Assembly: GCF_004340965.1 (NCBI RefSeq)
Contig: NZ_SLYA01000006.1
Location: forward strand, 51,967 to 115,966
DNA length: 64,000 nt
Origin: Sphingomonas sp. PP-CE-1A-559
GTDB lineage: Bacteria; Pseudomonadota; Alphaproteobacteria; Sphingomonadales; Sphingomonadaceae
Direction: 5' to 3'
Shown here one piece after another: positions 54,093-63,872 of the stretch (its first letter is position 1; each line of letters begins with the position of its first letter). A program made the position numbers and the translations under genes. Under the pieces are notes generated by a model that ran no database searches, had not been told where the DNA came from, and saw only the letters and a list, made by a program, of their open reading frames with translations.

Positions 54093-54932
54093 ATGCCAGT
54101 AACCCAAGCCGATATCGATCTCGCGCACCGCCTCGCGGATGCTGCGGGCCACGTCATCCGACCCTATTTCCGCCACGAGCACGGCGTCGAGATCAAGGAC
54201 GACCAGTCCCCCGTCACCCGCGCCGACCGCGAGGCCGAATCGGCGATGCGCCGGTTGCTCGACGCCGAACGCTCGGGCGACGGCATCGTCGGCGAGGAGT
54301 ATGGCGAGAAGCCGGGCGTCACCAACCGCAAATGGGTGCTCGATCCGATAGACGGCACGCGCAGCTTCACTGTCGGGCGTGCGATCTTCGGGACGCTGAT
54401 CGCACTGGTCGAGGATGGCTGGCCGGTACTCGGGATCATCGACCAGCCGATCCAGCGCGAGCGCTGGGTCGGTGTTGCGGGACGTCCGACGACACTCAAC
54501 GGCGTACCGGTCCGCACCCGCACCTGCCGTGAACTGGCGGGCTCGACGATCGCCACCACCAGCCCGCATCTCTTCGACGAGGTCGACGTGCCGCACTATC
54601 TCGCGCTGGTTGCGGCGATCTCGGGCGGCAACCCGCGGCAAGGTCCCGTATATGGCGGCGACTGCTACAATTACGGCCTGCTCGCGAGCGGCCATCTCGA
54701 CGTGGTTTGCGAGTCAGGCCTCAAGCTTTACGACTTTGCCGCTTTAGTGCCGGTAGTCGAAGGCGCCGGCGGCCGCATGTGCGACTGGAACGGCGACCCG
54801 CTGACCGCGGACAGCGAAGGTCATGTGCTCGCGATCGGCGACCCCGCGCGAATGGACGACGTGCTTGAGGCGATGCACCGGTTGCAGGATGCACACGATC
54901 ACGATGCGCATGACGGCCATGACCACGGATAA
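54093..54932 (+). CDS. hisN: Histidinol-phosphatase / inositol monophosphatase family protein
   Basis: A 279-residue protein. Metal-site motifs are SPVTRADREAE, GEEYGE (Glu) and WVLDPIDGTRSF, followed by GLKLYDFAAL with the distal Asp. Closest in pattern to HisN, which removes phosphate from histidinol phosphate in His synthesis; inositol or 3'-phosphoadenosine phosphatase activity is the alternative. The last 14 residues (HDHDAHDGHDHG) are a His/Asp tail not seen in the family core and could bind divalent metal. A REP-type repeat begins right after the stop. Confidence 0.8.
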   Translation: MPVTQADIDLAHRLADAAGHVIRPYFRHEHGVEIKDDQSPVTRADREAESAMRRLLDAERSGDGIVGEEYGEKPGVTNRKWVLDPIDGTRSFTVGRAIFGTLIALVEDGWPVLGIIDQPIQRERWVGVAGRPTTLNGVPVRTRTCRELAGSTIATTSPHLFDEVDVPHYLALVAAISGGNPRQGPVYGGDCYNYGLLASGHLDVVCESGLKLYDFAALVPVVEGAGGRMCDWNGDPLTADSEGHVLAIGDPARMDDVLEAMHRLQDAHDHDAHDGHDHG

Positions 54933-54934
54933 GG

Positions 54935-55027
54935 ATTCCCCTCCCGCCTGCGGGAGGGGCTAGGGGAGGGCACGACGTACGTACCGGCGTCCGGCACGCG
55001 ATCAGTCCTTCTCGCAAGAGGGAAGGG
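54935..55027. repeat. REP-type element, family A' (copy 2)
   Basis: Hairpin 54938-54959 (CCCCTCCCGC/GCGGGAGGGG), then the CACGACGTACGTAC spacer also found inside recF, and a decayed right hairpin around 55008-55026. It begins right after the hisN-like stop. Confidence 0.88.
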
Positions 55028-55080
55028 ATCAAAAAGGCGTCATCGCAAACCGCAACGCCCCCACATCAACACCCCCATCC

Positions 55081-55172
55081 GTCATCCCGGCGGACGCCGG
55101 GACCCACGGACACGGGCAGGTAGCCCTCTGAGCGGATCCAACCATGGGCCCCGGCGTCCGCCGGGGTGACGG
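55081..55172. repeat. REP-type element, family B (copy 1)
   Basis: Arms GTCATCCCGGCGGACGCCGG (55081) and its approximate complement ending 55172. Part of a 566-base gene-free gap between hisN and the AsmA-like gene. Confidence 0.85.
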
Positions 55173-55362
55173 GGTTGGTGTGGTGAGGAGTAAGTGCTTC
55201 GACGGCTGCGTCGTAGCCAAGCCGCTATCCAGCTCCAGCAGCGTATGTACTTCACACTACGTGCGACACCGGCCACAGGCAGCAACGGGCCACCGGCAAC
55301 AACCGACCACGGGCAACATCCGACCTGCATGTCCACCACCGAGCCCCGCTCACACCCCATTC

Positions 55363-55398
55363 CGTCATCCTGGCGGACGCCGGGACCCACGGACACGC
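55363..55398. repeat. REP-type half element, family B
   Basis: A single arm with the CGTCATCCTGGCGGACGCCG core followed by GGACCCACGGACACG, the same edge as at 55081. Its partner arm is missing. The surrounding gap (55173-55498) shows no gene. Confidence 0.75.
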
Positions 55399-55498
55399 AA
55401 CGCTAGCCTTCTAAGCGCGCTCAACCATCGAAACCGGCGCTCGCGTGACGCGAAGAAGATCAAGCTAGGGAAAGGGGGCGTACCATCTCCCCGCGCCC

Positions 55499-57634
55499 TC
55501 AGAAGATCCCCAGAAACTTCTTCCGCTGCCCCTTCCGCTCCGCGTCAGACGTCTTCCCGTCCTCGGCCTTGGCGGTCGTTCCATGCCCCACGTCGTCCCG
55601 CGGCTGGCCCTTGGTGGTCCGCTGCGCCGCCGCCGTAGCCCCGGAGAGCACCGGCCCGCACGCGGTAGACTTCGCATCGCCGACATCGACGAACGCCAGA
55701 ATCCCCGCGACGGGCGTCGCCACCAGTGCCAGCCCGAGCCCGCTGCCGACCCGCGCAAGCAGATCCTTCGAGATCACGCTGAGCTTAGGCGCCGCGAACA
55801 TTCCGCCGACTCCGACCGGCGACTGCCCGGCAAACAGGCTGAACTTCTTCGAATCCGCCCGAAAGGCCAGATCCACCGCCTCGTTGCGGAAGCTGAAACC
55901 GCCGCGGCCGACGATCACGTTCTTGCGCGTATCGATCAGGATCGGGTCCGCCGCCGCAACGCCGCCGCGCACGGTAAAGCCGATCAACCCGCAATTGATC
56001 TGCACGGGCTCGTCCAGCTTCCCCTGGAACATCCGCTGCGCAAACGTGCCGATGTCGAGCTCAGCCAACTGAACGTTGCGCACAGAAAGCGCTCCCGATG
56101 GCAGCACAAACGCGATCCGCCCGCGCGACGACGCCAGCGAATCATGGATCGAGTCGCCCCGGCCATCGAGCTTGATCCGACCCTTGACGGTCCCAGTCGT
56201 CCCGGCCTCGGTCAGCCCATAGCCCTTGAGCAGCCGACCCAGCGGCGTCGGTGCAAGGCGGATGTCGTAGGATACCGCGCTCGGCCGCGCGCGCGTGTCG
56301 AAAATGACGTCCGACGCCACGTTGCCGCGCGCCATCGAGAAGGTCAGCGGCGACAGCGCCAGCCGCCCACGCTCCAGGTCGAGCGTCAGGTCGATGTCGG
56401 AGATCGGCAGGTTGCGCGACTTCACCACCCCGATCGTCCATTTCAGGTCGGCATCGAAGATCTGCATCGTCGCGACCGGCAGGTTCCCGTCGGGCAGCAG
56501 GCGCTGCGGCGCGGCGCCCGTTGCGGCAGCGGCCGCCACCGCGCCCTTCGACTCAACGATGTCAGGATTGAAGCCGATGAACGGAGCCGCATCGATGATG
56601 TCTAGGCTCTTGGTCGTGAGCACCGAATCGAGATGGATCCGCTCGCCGTTGGTAATCGTCAGCTTGCCCGCGAGATCGGTCCGGCCCGCAAAGCCGCGCA
56701 GGTGCGTGAAGGCGTATTCGTCGCCCTGCTTGATGAGCTGCGCGCGCAGTTTGTAGGTCCGCGTGTTCGGGATCGCGACGTCGATCACGCCGAGCAGCGT
56801 CGACAGATTGGCGCCGCGTGCGGTGACGGCGAGCGGCACGTTCTCGACATCGGCGATGCTCGGCAGCGTCCCCGCGACGTCGATGATGTTCCCCGCCGCC
56901 CGCGCCCGCGCGACCAGCTTGTTCTGCCCGCGATTGGCGGTCGCGTCCGGTGAGAGCAGTTGCGCGGTCACGGTGAACGGCGTCTCGCGCAACCGCCCCT
57001 TGCCGGTCAGCCCGACCGCGCGCCCGATCGTCGCGTCGACCGAGCGGATGTCGGCGACCTTGAGGTCCGCCAGCACGCGCATCCGCGGATCGAGATAGCG
57101 CACCGTCGTGCCTGTCACCGTCGCCACGTCGATCCGCGGAAACTCCAGCGGCTTGCCACCCTTCTTGTTCGAGAACGTCCAGGTATTGGCCGAATGCGCC
57201 GCGTTCCACTCAAGATCGACCGCGCCGTTGACCAGATCGAGCCAATACAGCCGCCGCTTGCCGAAGAGCAGCGACAGCGGCGCGATCCGCGTGTCGAGCT
57301 TGTCCGCCTGGAACAGGTTCGGCTTGCTCGCCCAATCGGGGTTCGAGAGCGTGAAGTTCTCCGCGTACAGCTTGATGCGGAACGGCGCGAAATAGAGCTG
57401 GAAGTCGCCGCGCACCGTCAGCGTCCGGTGCGTGAGCGACCCGACGACGCGCTCGAACGGATGCTTCAGGAAACGCCCCTTAGTGATGTACAGCACCAGC
57501 CAGATCGCGACGACGACCGCGACGATCCCGAGCAGGATGTTGCGCAGTATCCGCCGCTTGCGACGTTTTTGCGCATCGACCGGCGCAGGGGCCGGGGGAG
57601 GGTTCTCGATCGGCTGCGTCGGGCTGTCGTCCAT
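55499..57634 (-). CDS. AsmA family protein
   Basis: A 711-residue protein with a Pro-rich head, one membrane span near the N-terminus (about residues 28-50) and a long periplasmic part typical of AsmA/TamB-like proteins: LTVRGDFQLYFAPFRIKL near the start and repeated beta-rich segments, with ISDIDLTLDLERGRLALSPL and NCGLIGFTVRGGVAAADPI in the C-terminal AsmA_2 region. AsmA-like proteins are thought to bridge the periplasm and carry phospholipid to the outer membrane. ATG 57634 is used; a GTG 12 codons upstream is in frame. Confidence 0.88.
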   Translation of the reverse strand: MDDSPTQPIENPPPAPAPVDAQKRRKRRILRNILLGIVAVVVAIWLVLYITKGRFLKHPFERVVGSLTHRTLTVRGDFQLYFAPFRIKLYAENFTLSNPDWASKPNLFQADKLDTRIAPLSLLFGKRRLYWLDLVNGAVDLEWNAAHSANTWTFSNKKGGKPLEFPRIDVATVTGTTVRYLDPRMRVLADLKVADIRSVDATIGRAVGLTGKGRLRETPFTVTAQLLSPDATANRGQNKLVARARAAGNIIDVAGTLPSIADVENVPLAVTARGANLSTLLGVIDVAIPNTRTYKLRAQLIKQGDEYAFTHLRGFAGRTDLAGKLTITNGERIHLDSVLTTKSLDIIDAAPFIGFNPDIVESKGAVAAAAATGAAPQRLLPDGNLPVATMQIFDADLKWTIGVVKSRNLPISDIDLTLDLERGRLALSPLTFSMARGNVASDVIFDTRARPSAVSYDIRLAPTPLGRLLKGYGLTEAGTTGTVKGRIKLDGRGDSIHDSLASSRGRIAFVLPSGALSVRNVQLAELDIGTFAQRMFQGKLDEPVQINCGLIGFTVRGGVAAADPILIDTRKNVIVGRGGFSFRNEAVDLAFRADSKKFSLFAGQSPVGVGGMFAAPKLSVISKDLLARVGSGLGLALVATPVAGILAFVDVGDAKSTACGPVLSGATAAAQRTTKGQPRDDVGHGTTAKAEDGKTSDAERKGQRKKFLGIF

Positions 57635-57802
57635 GCTTCGCCTATCGCACGACAGCCGCGTCAGTTCCACAACGGTTGATATGGCGGATCATTGCGTCTA
57701 TGCGGCCCGCTTCCTCGAAGGGAACGCGTTCTACGAATCGCCCGGCCAGTGTGGGCTGCCGCGGCGATTTCAGCGTCCTCCTTCGTAACCGAAAGGATAA
57801 AA

Positions 57803-58006
57803 ATGCCCAAGCTGAAGACCAAGAGCGGCGTCAAGAAACGCTTCAAGCTCACCGCCACCGGCCTGCTCAAGCACGGCGTCGCCGGCAAGCGTCACCGTCT
57901 GGCGCATCACAACGGCAAGTACATCCGTCAGAACCGCGGCACCAAGCTGCTGTCGAAGGCCGATACCGCAGCAGTGAAGGCCTGGGCGCCTTACGGCCTG
58001 CGTTGA
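57803..58006 (+). CDS. rpmI: 50S ribosomal protein L35
   Basis: A 67-residue L35: MPKLKTKSGVKKRFKLTATG at the start and the KADTAAVKAWAPYGLR end. GAAAGGA precedes the ATG. It lies 19 bases before rplT in the usual rpmI-rplT pair. infC, often upstream, is not present here, so initiation is probably from the gap at 57635-57802, where L20 autoregulation would act. Confidence 0.97.
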   Translation: MPKLKTKSGVKKRFKLTATGLLKHGVAGKRHRLAHHNGKYIRQNRGTKLLSKADTAAVKAWAPYGLR

Positions 58007-58025
58007 GCTGAGAAGGAATTAGACA

Positions 58026-58391
58026 ATGGCACGCGTAAAACGGGGTGTTACCACCCGCGCCAAGCACAAGCGTATTTTGGTTCAGGCGAAGGGCTATTAT
58101 GGCCGTCGTAAGAACACCATCCGCATCGCCCGTCAGGCCGTCGAGAAGGCCGGACAGTACGCATATCGCGACCGCAAGGTTAAGAAGCGCACGTTCCGCG
58201 GCCTCTGGATCCAGCGCATCAACGCCGGCGTCCGCGCCGAGGGTCTAACGTATTCGCAGTTCATGCACGGCGTGAAGCTTGCAGGGATCGAACTCGACCG
58301 GAAGGTCCTGGCCGACATCGCCATGCACGAGGGCGCTGCATTCAGCGCCATCGTCGCCCAGGTGAAGGCGGCTCTCCCCCAGGCCGCGTAA
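58026..58391 (+). CDS. rplT: 50S ribosomal protein L20
   Basis: A 121-residue L20 with [39 protein letters not shown] (key residues YYGRRKN) and [20 protein letters not shown] ribosome assembly protein that also represses its own operon in E. coli. Followed by a strong terminator. Confidence 0.97.
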   Translation: MARVKRGVTTRAKHKRILVQAKGYYGRRKNTIRIARQAVEKAGQYAYRDRKVKKRTFRGLWIQRINAGVRAEGLTYSQFMHGVKLAGIELDRKVLADIAMHEGAAFSAIVAQVKAALPQAA

Positions 58392-58416
58392 TTTCGCGAC
58401 TGAGGTGAGTTTCGGG

Positions 58417-58456
58417 AGGGCGTCGGTGGGAGACCACCGGCGCCCTTTCTGTATTT
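58417..58456 (+). terminator. Rho-independent terminator after rplT
   Basis: A 13-base stem (58417-58429 with 58434-58446, one G-T wobble), a four-base GAGA loop and a following T-rich tract. It separates rpmI-rplT from pheS-pheT, which in many bacteria are one operon. Confidence 0.87.
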
Positions 58457-58498
58457 GTGGAAGTGGGCCCTGATTATGGCCACCCCCTCCCCCCCTCC

Positions 58499-58605
58499 GT
58501 CATCCCGGCGAACGCCGGGACCCATGGTTACGGTGGACCCGGCGAAAACGTGCTACCACAACCCGACCCGCTACCATGGGTCCCGGCGTCCGCCGGGATG
58601 ACGGA
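58499..58605. repeat. REP-type element, family B (copy 2)
   Basis: Arms 58499-58529 and 58574-58605 with the CATCCCGGCG-ACGCCGGGA palindromic core and ACCCATGG edges. It lies between the rplT terminator and the GIY-YIG gene. Confidence 0.87.
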
Positions 58606-58648
58606 GCTCTTGAGATGAGCGCTCAAGCGGTGATCAGGGGGCACGAAA

Positions 58649-58978
58649 ATGCGCGAAACCTTCCAGCCGTGCGTCTACATCCTCCACTCCCGCCGCCACG
58701 GCACGCTCTACATCGGCGTCACCTCAAATCTCCTCGCCAGGCTGGTTCAGCACCGAGAGGGGTTGATCCCCGGCTTCACTCGCCGGTACGGCATCAAGCG
58801 TCTCGCCTATTACGAGATGTTCGACACGATGGAGGCCGCGATCGTTCGCGAGAAGCGGCTGAAGGAATGGCGAAGAGCGTGGAAGATCGAGCTGATCGAA
58901 GCGCGCAACGAAAATTGGGACGATCTGGGTATCGGCCTCGGGCTGCCCCGCCTAACCGAACCCGCCCTGGGAGTATGA
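58649..58978 (+). CDS. GIY-YIG nuclease-fold protein
   Basis: A 109-residue protein. [17 protein letters not shown] carries the V-Y-I (GIY) and YIG strands, followed by [12 protein letters not shown] with the catalytic-type Arg and [21 protein letters not shown] (key Glu and helix). This is the small stand-alone UPF0213/YhbQ-like group, of unknown substrate. It lies between rplT and pheS, flanked upstream by a REP-type element, and its stop is one base before the pheS GTG. Confidence 0.9.
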   Translation: MRETFQPCVYILHSRRHGTLYIGVTSNLLARLVQHREGLIPGFTRRYGIKRLAYYEMFDTMEAAIVREKRLKEWRRAWKIELIEARNENWDDLGIGLGLPRLTEPALGV

Positions 58979-58979
58979 C

Positions 58980-60095
58980 GTGACCGAAGACCTGAACCAG
59001 ATGCGCGACCACATGCTGACGGCGATCGCCGCCGCATCCGGGCTCGACGCGCTCGATGCGTGCCGGGTCGAGGCGCTCGGGAAGCAGGGCACGATCACCG
59101 CGCTCCTGAAGACGCTCGGCAAGATGACCCCCGAAGAGCGCCTCGTCCAAGGCCCGCTGATCCAGGGCCTCCGCGAAGCCGTCGCCAACGGCATCGCCGA
59201 GCGCAAGGCGACACTCGAACGCGCCGCGCTCGACGCGCGCCTCGCCAGCGAAACGCTCGACATGACGCTCCCCGCGGACGCGACGCCCGCCGGCACGATC
59301 CACCCCGTCAGCCAGGTCATGGACGAACTCGCCGAGATCTTCGCCGACCTCGGCTTCGCGGTCGCGACCGGTCCCGAGATCGAGACCGACTGGCACAATT
59401 TCACCGCGCTCAACATCCCCGAGACGCACCCCGCCCGCGCGATGCACGATACTTTTTATCTCCAGCAGGGGATCGACGCGAAGGCGGCGGGCACCGCCGA
59501 CGAGAAGACGACCTTCTCGCTGCTCCGCACGCACACGTCGCCGGTCCAGATCCGCACGATGTTGTCGCAGAAACCCCCGATCCGCATCATCGCCCCCGGC
59601 CGCACCTACCGCTCTGACTCGGACGCGACGCACACGCCGATGTTCCATCAGGTCGAGGGCCTCGTGATCGACAAGGGCATCACGCTCGGCCACCTGAAGT
59701 GGACGCTCGAGACGTTCGTGAAGGCGTTCTTCGAGCGCGACGACATCGTCCTCCGCCTGCGCCCCAGCTACTTCCCGTTCACCGAACCGTCGGTCGAGAT
59801 CGACGTCGGCTACACGCTGGTCAAGGGCAAGCGCGTCGTCGGCGGCGCCGAACCCGATGGCTGGCTCGAGATCCTCGGCTCGGGCATGGTTCACCGCAAA
59901 GTCATCGAGGCCTGCGGTCTCGATCCCGACGAATGGCAGGGCTTCGCGTTCGGCTGCGGGATCGACCGGCTGGCGATGCTCAAATACGGCATGGACGACC
60001 TCCGCCCGTTCTTCGACGGCGATATCCGCTGGCTCAAGCATTACGGCTTTTCGAGCCTCGACGTCCCCACTTTGTCCGGCGGAGTCGGCGCATGA
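58980..60095 (+). CDS. pheS: Phenylalanine-tRNA ligase alpha subunit
   Basis: A 371-residue class II synthetase subunit. A helical N-terminal tRNA-binding arm is followed by [10 protein letters not shown], motif 2 with [11 protein letters not shown], and motif 3 [15 protein letters not shown]. The start is GTG 58980 with GGGAG seven bases before it. It overlaps pheT by ATGA. It charges tRNA-Phe together with PheT. Confidence 0.97.
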   Translation: MTEDLNQMRDHMLTAIAAASGLDALDACRVEALGKQGTITALLKTLGKMTPEERLVQGPLIQGLREAVANGIAERKATLERAALDARLASETLDMTLPADATPAGTIHPVSQVMDELAEIFADLGFAVATGPEIETDWHNFTALNIPETHPARAMHDTFYLQQGIDAKAAGTADEKTTFSLLRTHTSPVQIRTMLSQKPPIRIIAPGRTYRSDSDATHTPMFHQVEGLVIDKGITLGHLKWTLETFVKAFFERDDIVLRLRPSYFPFTEPSVEIDVGYTLVKGKRVVGGAEPDGWLEILGSGMVHRKVIEACGLDPDEWQGFAFGCGIDRLAMLKYGMDDLRPFFDGDIRWLKHYGFSSLDVPTLSGGVGA

Positions 60096-62590
60096 AGTTC
60101 ACGCTCAGCTGGCTCAAGCAGCACCTCGAAACCACCGCCACGCTCGACCAGATCATCGAAGCGCTGACCCGCATCGGCCTCGAGGTCGAAGGCGTCGAGA
60201 ACCCGGGCGAGAAGCTGGCCGCGTTCAAGATCGCCAAGGTGCTCAGCGCCGAACGCCATCCGCAGGCCGACAAGCTGCAGATCCTGTCGGTCGACGCCGG
60301 TAACGGTCCGCTCCAGGTCGTCTGCGGCGCGCCCAACGCCCGCGCCGGACTGGTCGGCGTATTCGGCGCGCCCGGCGCCTACGTCCCCGGCCTCGACGTC
60401 ACGCTGAAGCTCGCCAGCATCCGCGGCGTCGAATCCAACGGCATGATGTGCTCGACGCGTGAGCTGGAACTCGGCGAAGATCACGACGGCATCATCGAAC
60501 TGCCCGCGGACGCGCCGATCGGCACGCCGTACCCCGATTACGCCGGCCTCACGGACCCGGTCATCGACGTCGCGATCACGCCCAATCGCCAGGACTGCAT
60601 GGGCGTCCGCGGCATCGCGCGCGACCTCGCCGCGGCCGGCCTCGGCACGCTCACCCCACTGACCATCCCCACCCCCCCCGTCATCCCGGCGGATGCCGGG
60701 ACCCAAGGTGCGGCAGGGGCAGACGGCGAACTCGATCGCCGCCCTCGCAGCAATAACGAAGCAAGGACTGGGGACGGACCCAATGTCGCGACCCTGGATC
60801 CAGAAGGCTGCCCGGCTTTCTTCGCCCAGACCGTCACCGGCGTGCGCAACGGCGAGTCCCCCGCGTGGATGCGCCGCAGCCTGCTCGCGATCGGCCAGAA
60901 GCCGATCTCCGCGCTCGTCGACATCACCAACTATCTGATGATCGACCTCGGCCGCCCCCTGCACGTCTACGACCGCGCCAAACTCTCCGGCGGCCTCGTC
61001 GCGCGGAAAGCCCAGGATGGCGAGCAGGTCGTCGCGCTCAACGGCAAGACCTACACGCTCGACGCGACCATGACCGTCATCGCCGACGACGCGGCCGTGC
61101 ACGACATCGGCGGCATCATGGGAGGCGAGCATTCGGGCGTGTCGGCGGAGACCACCGACGTGCTGATCGAATGCGCGTATTTCGATCCCGACCACATCGC
61201 CCGCACCGGGCAGAAGCTGACGCTTACCTCCGACGCGCGCAGCCGCTTCGAACGCGGCGTCGATCCGGCGTTCCTCGAAGACGGCCTCGCGATAGCCACC
61301 GCGCTCGTCGTCCACATCTGCGGCGGCACGGCCAGCGACGTCACGCGCTCGGGTGAGCCGCCGCTCGAACCGCGCGTAATCCACTACGATCCGCGCTTGA
61401 GCGCAGACCTCGGTGGCCTCCACGTCGCCCCCGAACGGCAGGCGCGGACATTGTTGTCGCTCGGCTTCACGATCGGCGCGATCACGTCCGCCGATGCGTT
61501 CAGCGACGCGCTGTTCTCGACGATCGAGGGCAAATGGCCGGTCACGATCCCGACCTGGCGCCGCGACGTCGACGGCCCCGCCGACCTCGTCGAGGAAGTC
61601 GTCCGCATCGAGGGCATCGACACTATCCCCTCGACGCCGCTCCCCCGGATGCCCGGCGTCGCCAAGCCGACCGCGACCCCTGAGCAGAAGCTCGAACGCC
61701 GCGCACGTCGCGCCGCCGCCGCCCGAGGGCTCGACGAAGCGGTAACCTGGAGCTTCCTCTCTGACGCCGAAGCTGCGCCTTTCGGTGGCGGCGCGTGGAC
61801 GCTCGCCAACCCGATCAGCGAAGACCTGAAAGTCATGCGCCCGTCGCTGCTCCCCGGCCTGCTCGCAGCGACGGGCCGCAACCTCAAGCGTGGTCAGCAG
61901 AGCGTCCGCCTGTTCGAGATCGGCCGTCGCTACCTCGCCGACGCGGAACGCGCGACGCTAGGCGTTGTCCTGGCAGGCGACCGCCGGCCCCGCGGCTGGC
62001 GCGAGGGCAAGGCGGCCAGCTTCGACGCGTATGACGCGAAGGCCGAAGCTCTGGCGCTTCTCGCGGCCTCGGGCGCGCCAGTCGACAATTTGCAGGTGAT
62101 GGGTGAGGCCGGCGACGCATGGCACCCTGGCCAGTCGGGCACGCTCCGCCTCGGGCCGAAGACGGTGCTGGCGAGCTTCGGCATGCTCCATCCGTCGGTG
62201 CTGAAAGCGTTCGACCTCGACGGCGCGGTCGCTGCGGTAGAAGTCTACCTCGACGCGATCCCGCCCAAGCGTGCATCTGGCTTCGCGCGTCCGGCCTACA
62301 CGCCGCCGGCGCTGCAAGCCGTCCGCCGCGACTTCGCCTTCCTCGTGCCGGCGGCGCTCGCCACCGACACGCTGGTCCGCGCGGTCAAGGGGGCGGACAA
62401 GGTCGCGATCGTTTCGGTGCGCGTGTTCGACGTGTTCACCGGGGCAGGGGTGGAGGACGGCCACAAGTCGGTCGCGGTCGAGATCGTCCTGCAACCGACC
62501 GCCAAGAGCTTTACCGACGAGGAGATCAAGGCGATCGCCGACAAGGTGGTCGCAGCGGCTGCAAAACAGGGCGCGAGCCTCCGCGTCTAG
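60092..62590 (+). CDS. pheT: Phenylalanine-tRNA ligase beta subunit with REP-derived insert
   Basis: An 832-residue PheT starting [20 protein letters not shown], with tRNA-binding (EMAP-like) domain [15 protein letters not shown], the editing domain [11 protein letters not shown], and C-terminal anticodon-binding FDX-ACB domain ending [11 protein letters not shown]. Usual alphaproteobacterial PheT is about 790-800 residues; here a segment around residues 196-225 ([14 protein letters not shown] and following) is not family sequence and comes from a palindromic repeat inserted in frame. The gene stays intact. Confidence 0.96.
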   Translation: MKFTLSWLKQHLETTATLDQIIEALTRIGLEVEGVENPGEKLAAFKIAKVLSAERHPQADKLQILSVDAGNGPLQVVCGAPNARAGLVGVFGAPGAYVPGLDVTLKLASIRGVESNGMMCSTRELELGEDHDGIIELPADAPIGTPYPDYAGLTDPVIDVAITPNRQDCMGVRGIARDLAAAGLGTLTPLTIPTPPVIPADAGTQGAAGADGELDRRPRSNNEARTGDGPNVATLDPEGCPAFFAQTVTGVRNGESPAWMRRSLLAIGQKPISALVDITNYLMIDLGRPLHVYDRAKLSGGLVARKAQDGEQVVALNGKTYTLDATMTVIADDAAVHDIGGIMGGEHSGVSAETTDVLIECAYFDPDHIARTGQKLTLTSDARSRFERGVDPAFLEDGLAIATALVVHICGGTASDVTRSGEPPLEPRVIHYDPRLSADLGGLHVAPERQARTLLSLGFTIGAITSADAFSDALFSTIEGKWPVTIPTWRRDVDGPADLVEEVVRIEGIDTIPSTPLPRMPGVAKPTATPEQKLERRARRAAAARGLDEAVTWSFLSDAEAAPFGGGAWTLANPISEDLKVMRPSLLPGLLAATGRNLKRGQQSVRLFEIGRRYLADAERATLGVVLAGDRRPRGWREGKAASFDAYDAKAEALALLAASGAPVDNLQVMGEAGDAWHPGQSGTLRLGPKTVLASFGMLHPSVLKAFDLDGAVAAVEVYLDAIPPKRASGFARPAYTPPALQAVRRDFAFLVPAALATDTLVRAVKGADKVAIVSVRVFDVFTGAGVEDGHKSVAVEIVLQPTAKSFTDEEIKAIADKVVAAAAKQGASLRV
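60679..60705. repeat. Family B REP half element within pheT
   Basis: CGTCATCCCGGCGGATGCCG followed by GGACCCA, the same core as the intergenic family B arms at 55081 and 58499 (one base different from the 55081 arm). Stem CCCGGC (60685-60690) with GCCGGG (60695-60700). Translated in frame as PVIPADAGT. Confidence 0.85.
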
Positions 62591-62593
62591 CTT

Positions 62594-62690
62594 GCCCTCA
62601 CCCTTCCCACGGCCAAGCAGCCGCGGGCCCCTTCCCTCTCCCCCGAGGGGAGAGGGAAGGGGCCAAAGGCGGCGAGGGTGAGGGCACGCG
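62594..62690. repeat. REP-type element, family D (copy 2)
   Basis: Begins four bases after the pheT stop with GCCCTCACCCTTCCCACGGC, a hairpin CTTCCCTCTCCCC/GGGGAGAGGGAAG in the middle, and GGTGAGGGC at the right. Similar boxes occur at 45511-45657. It could serve as the pheST terminator. Confidence 0.8.
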
Positions 62691-62703
62691 CTGGCGTCCT
62701 CAT

Positions 62704-62808
62704 ACCACCCCGGCGAAGGCCGGGGCCCAATTGGCAAGGCCATCGTGGTGATGCGATGCCCTTCGTTAACACCGTTCCCCAATTGGGCCCCGGCCTCCGC
62801 CGGGGTGG
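62704..62808. repeat. REP-type element, family C (copy 3)
   Basis: Inverted arms 62705-62734 and 62778-62808 with the ACCCCGGCGAAGGCCGGGG core and CCCAATTGG edges, as at 38033 and 45684. It is directly adjacent to the family D element. Confidence 0.87.
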
Positions 62809-62877
62809 TGCTGATGTCGCGGGTAGTTTTGTGAGCGTTACGCGGACTCGCGCGTTAAGAATGACGGAAGGAACCCC

Positions 62878-63759
62878 ATGACCGACCTGATCACGATCGC
62901 CAACGACCACCTCACCGCGCAGATAAACTCGCACGGTGCCGAACTCACCCACCTCCACGACGCCGACGGCCGCGAGCAGATGACCAACGCCGACCCGACC
63001 TTCTGGACCGGCCACGCACCGATCCTCTTCCCCGTCGTCGGCGTCGTCAACGAAGGCGTCATCCGCCTCGACGGTCAGGCCTACCCGATGCAGAAGCACG
63101 GCTTCGCCCGCCATTCGACGTTCGACGTCGTCGCGCAGTCGGAAAGCTCCGCCACCTTCCGCCTCACCGACAGCGAGGAAACCCGGAACGCCTACCCGTT
63201 CGCGTTCGCACTCGACATCGTCTTCACGTTAGACGGCGCGACCCTGACGCTCGAGGCGCACATCCACAACCGTACCGACGCCGCGATGCCGGCAAGCTTC
63301 GGCTTCCACCCCGCCTTCGCCTGGCCGCTCCCCTACGGCGAAGCCCGCGCAGACCACCGCATCACGTTCAACGCCGACGAACCCGGCAAGCTGAAGGCGA
63401 TCAGCCCCGACGGCCAGATCGCCGTCGACGAGCGCCCCTCGCCGGTCGAGGACCGCGTCATCGCCTTACGCGACGAGTTGTTCGCCAGGGACGCGCTGGT
63501 GTGGGATCCGATCCACTCCGACGCGGTCACCTATGGTGCCAAGACCGGCCCGCAGTTGAAGATCGCTTTCCCCGATACCCCCAAGCTGGGCATCTGGACC
63601 AAGCCCGGTGCGGCCTATGTCTGCGTCGAGCCCTGGCACGGCATCGCCGACCCCGAAGGCTATACCGGCGACTACCGCGACAAACCCGGTGTGTTCGAGA
63701 TCGCTGCGGGGGGTATGAAGACCATCACCATGAGCGTGACGCTGGTCCAGGAGCACTGA
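62878..63759 (+). CDS. Aldose 1-epimerase (LacX-like) family protein
   Basis: A 293-residue galactose-mutarotase-like protein. PILFPVVGVVNEG and KHGFARHSTFDV hold the first conserved His, FGFHPAFAWPL the second His, and CVEPWHGIADPEGYTG the C-terminal catalytic-site block (Glu-Pro-Trp). It interconverts alpha and beta anomers of a free sugar or acts on hexose-6-phosphates; the exact sugar is unknown. It lies in a gap flanked on both sides by REP-type repeats. Confidence 0.9.
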   Translation: MTDLITIANDHLTAQINSHGAELTHLHDADGREQMTNADPTFWTGHAPILFPVVGVVNEGVIRLDGQAYPMQKHGFARHSTFDVVAQSESSATFRLTDSEETRNAYPFAFALDIVFTLDGATLTLEAHIHNRTDAAMPASFGFHPAFAWPLPYGEARADHRITFNADEPGKLKAISPDGQIAVDERPSPVEDRVIALRDELFARDALVWDPIHSDAVTYGAKTGPQLKIAFPDTPKLGIWTKPGAAYVCVEPWHGIADPEGYTGDYRDKPGVFEIAAGGMKTITMSVTLVQEH

Positions 63760-63765
63760 CGAACC

Positions 63766-63872
63766 CCCCTCCCTGAAAGGGAGGGGCAGGGGGTGGGTGG
63801 GTTTCCGTATCACGGCACGGTTGCGGCCAAAGCTGACCGACCCACCCCCAACCCCTCCCTTCCAGGGAGGGG
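63766..63872. repeat. REP-type element, family A (copy 3)
   Basis: Hairpins 63766-63786 (CCCCTCCCTG/AAAGGGAGGGG) and 63852-63872, with the GGGTGGGT/ACCCACCC inner boxes as in copies 1 and 2. It starts seven bases after the epimerase stop. Confidence 0.9.
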
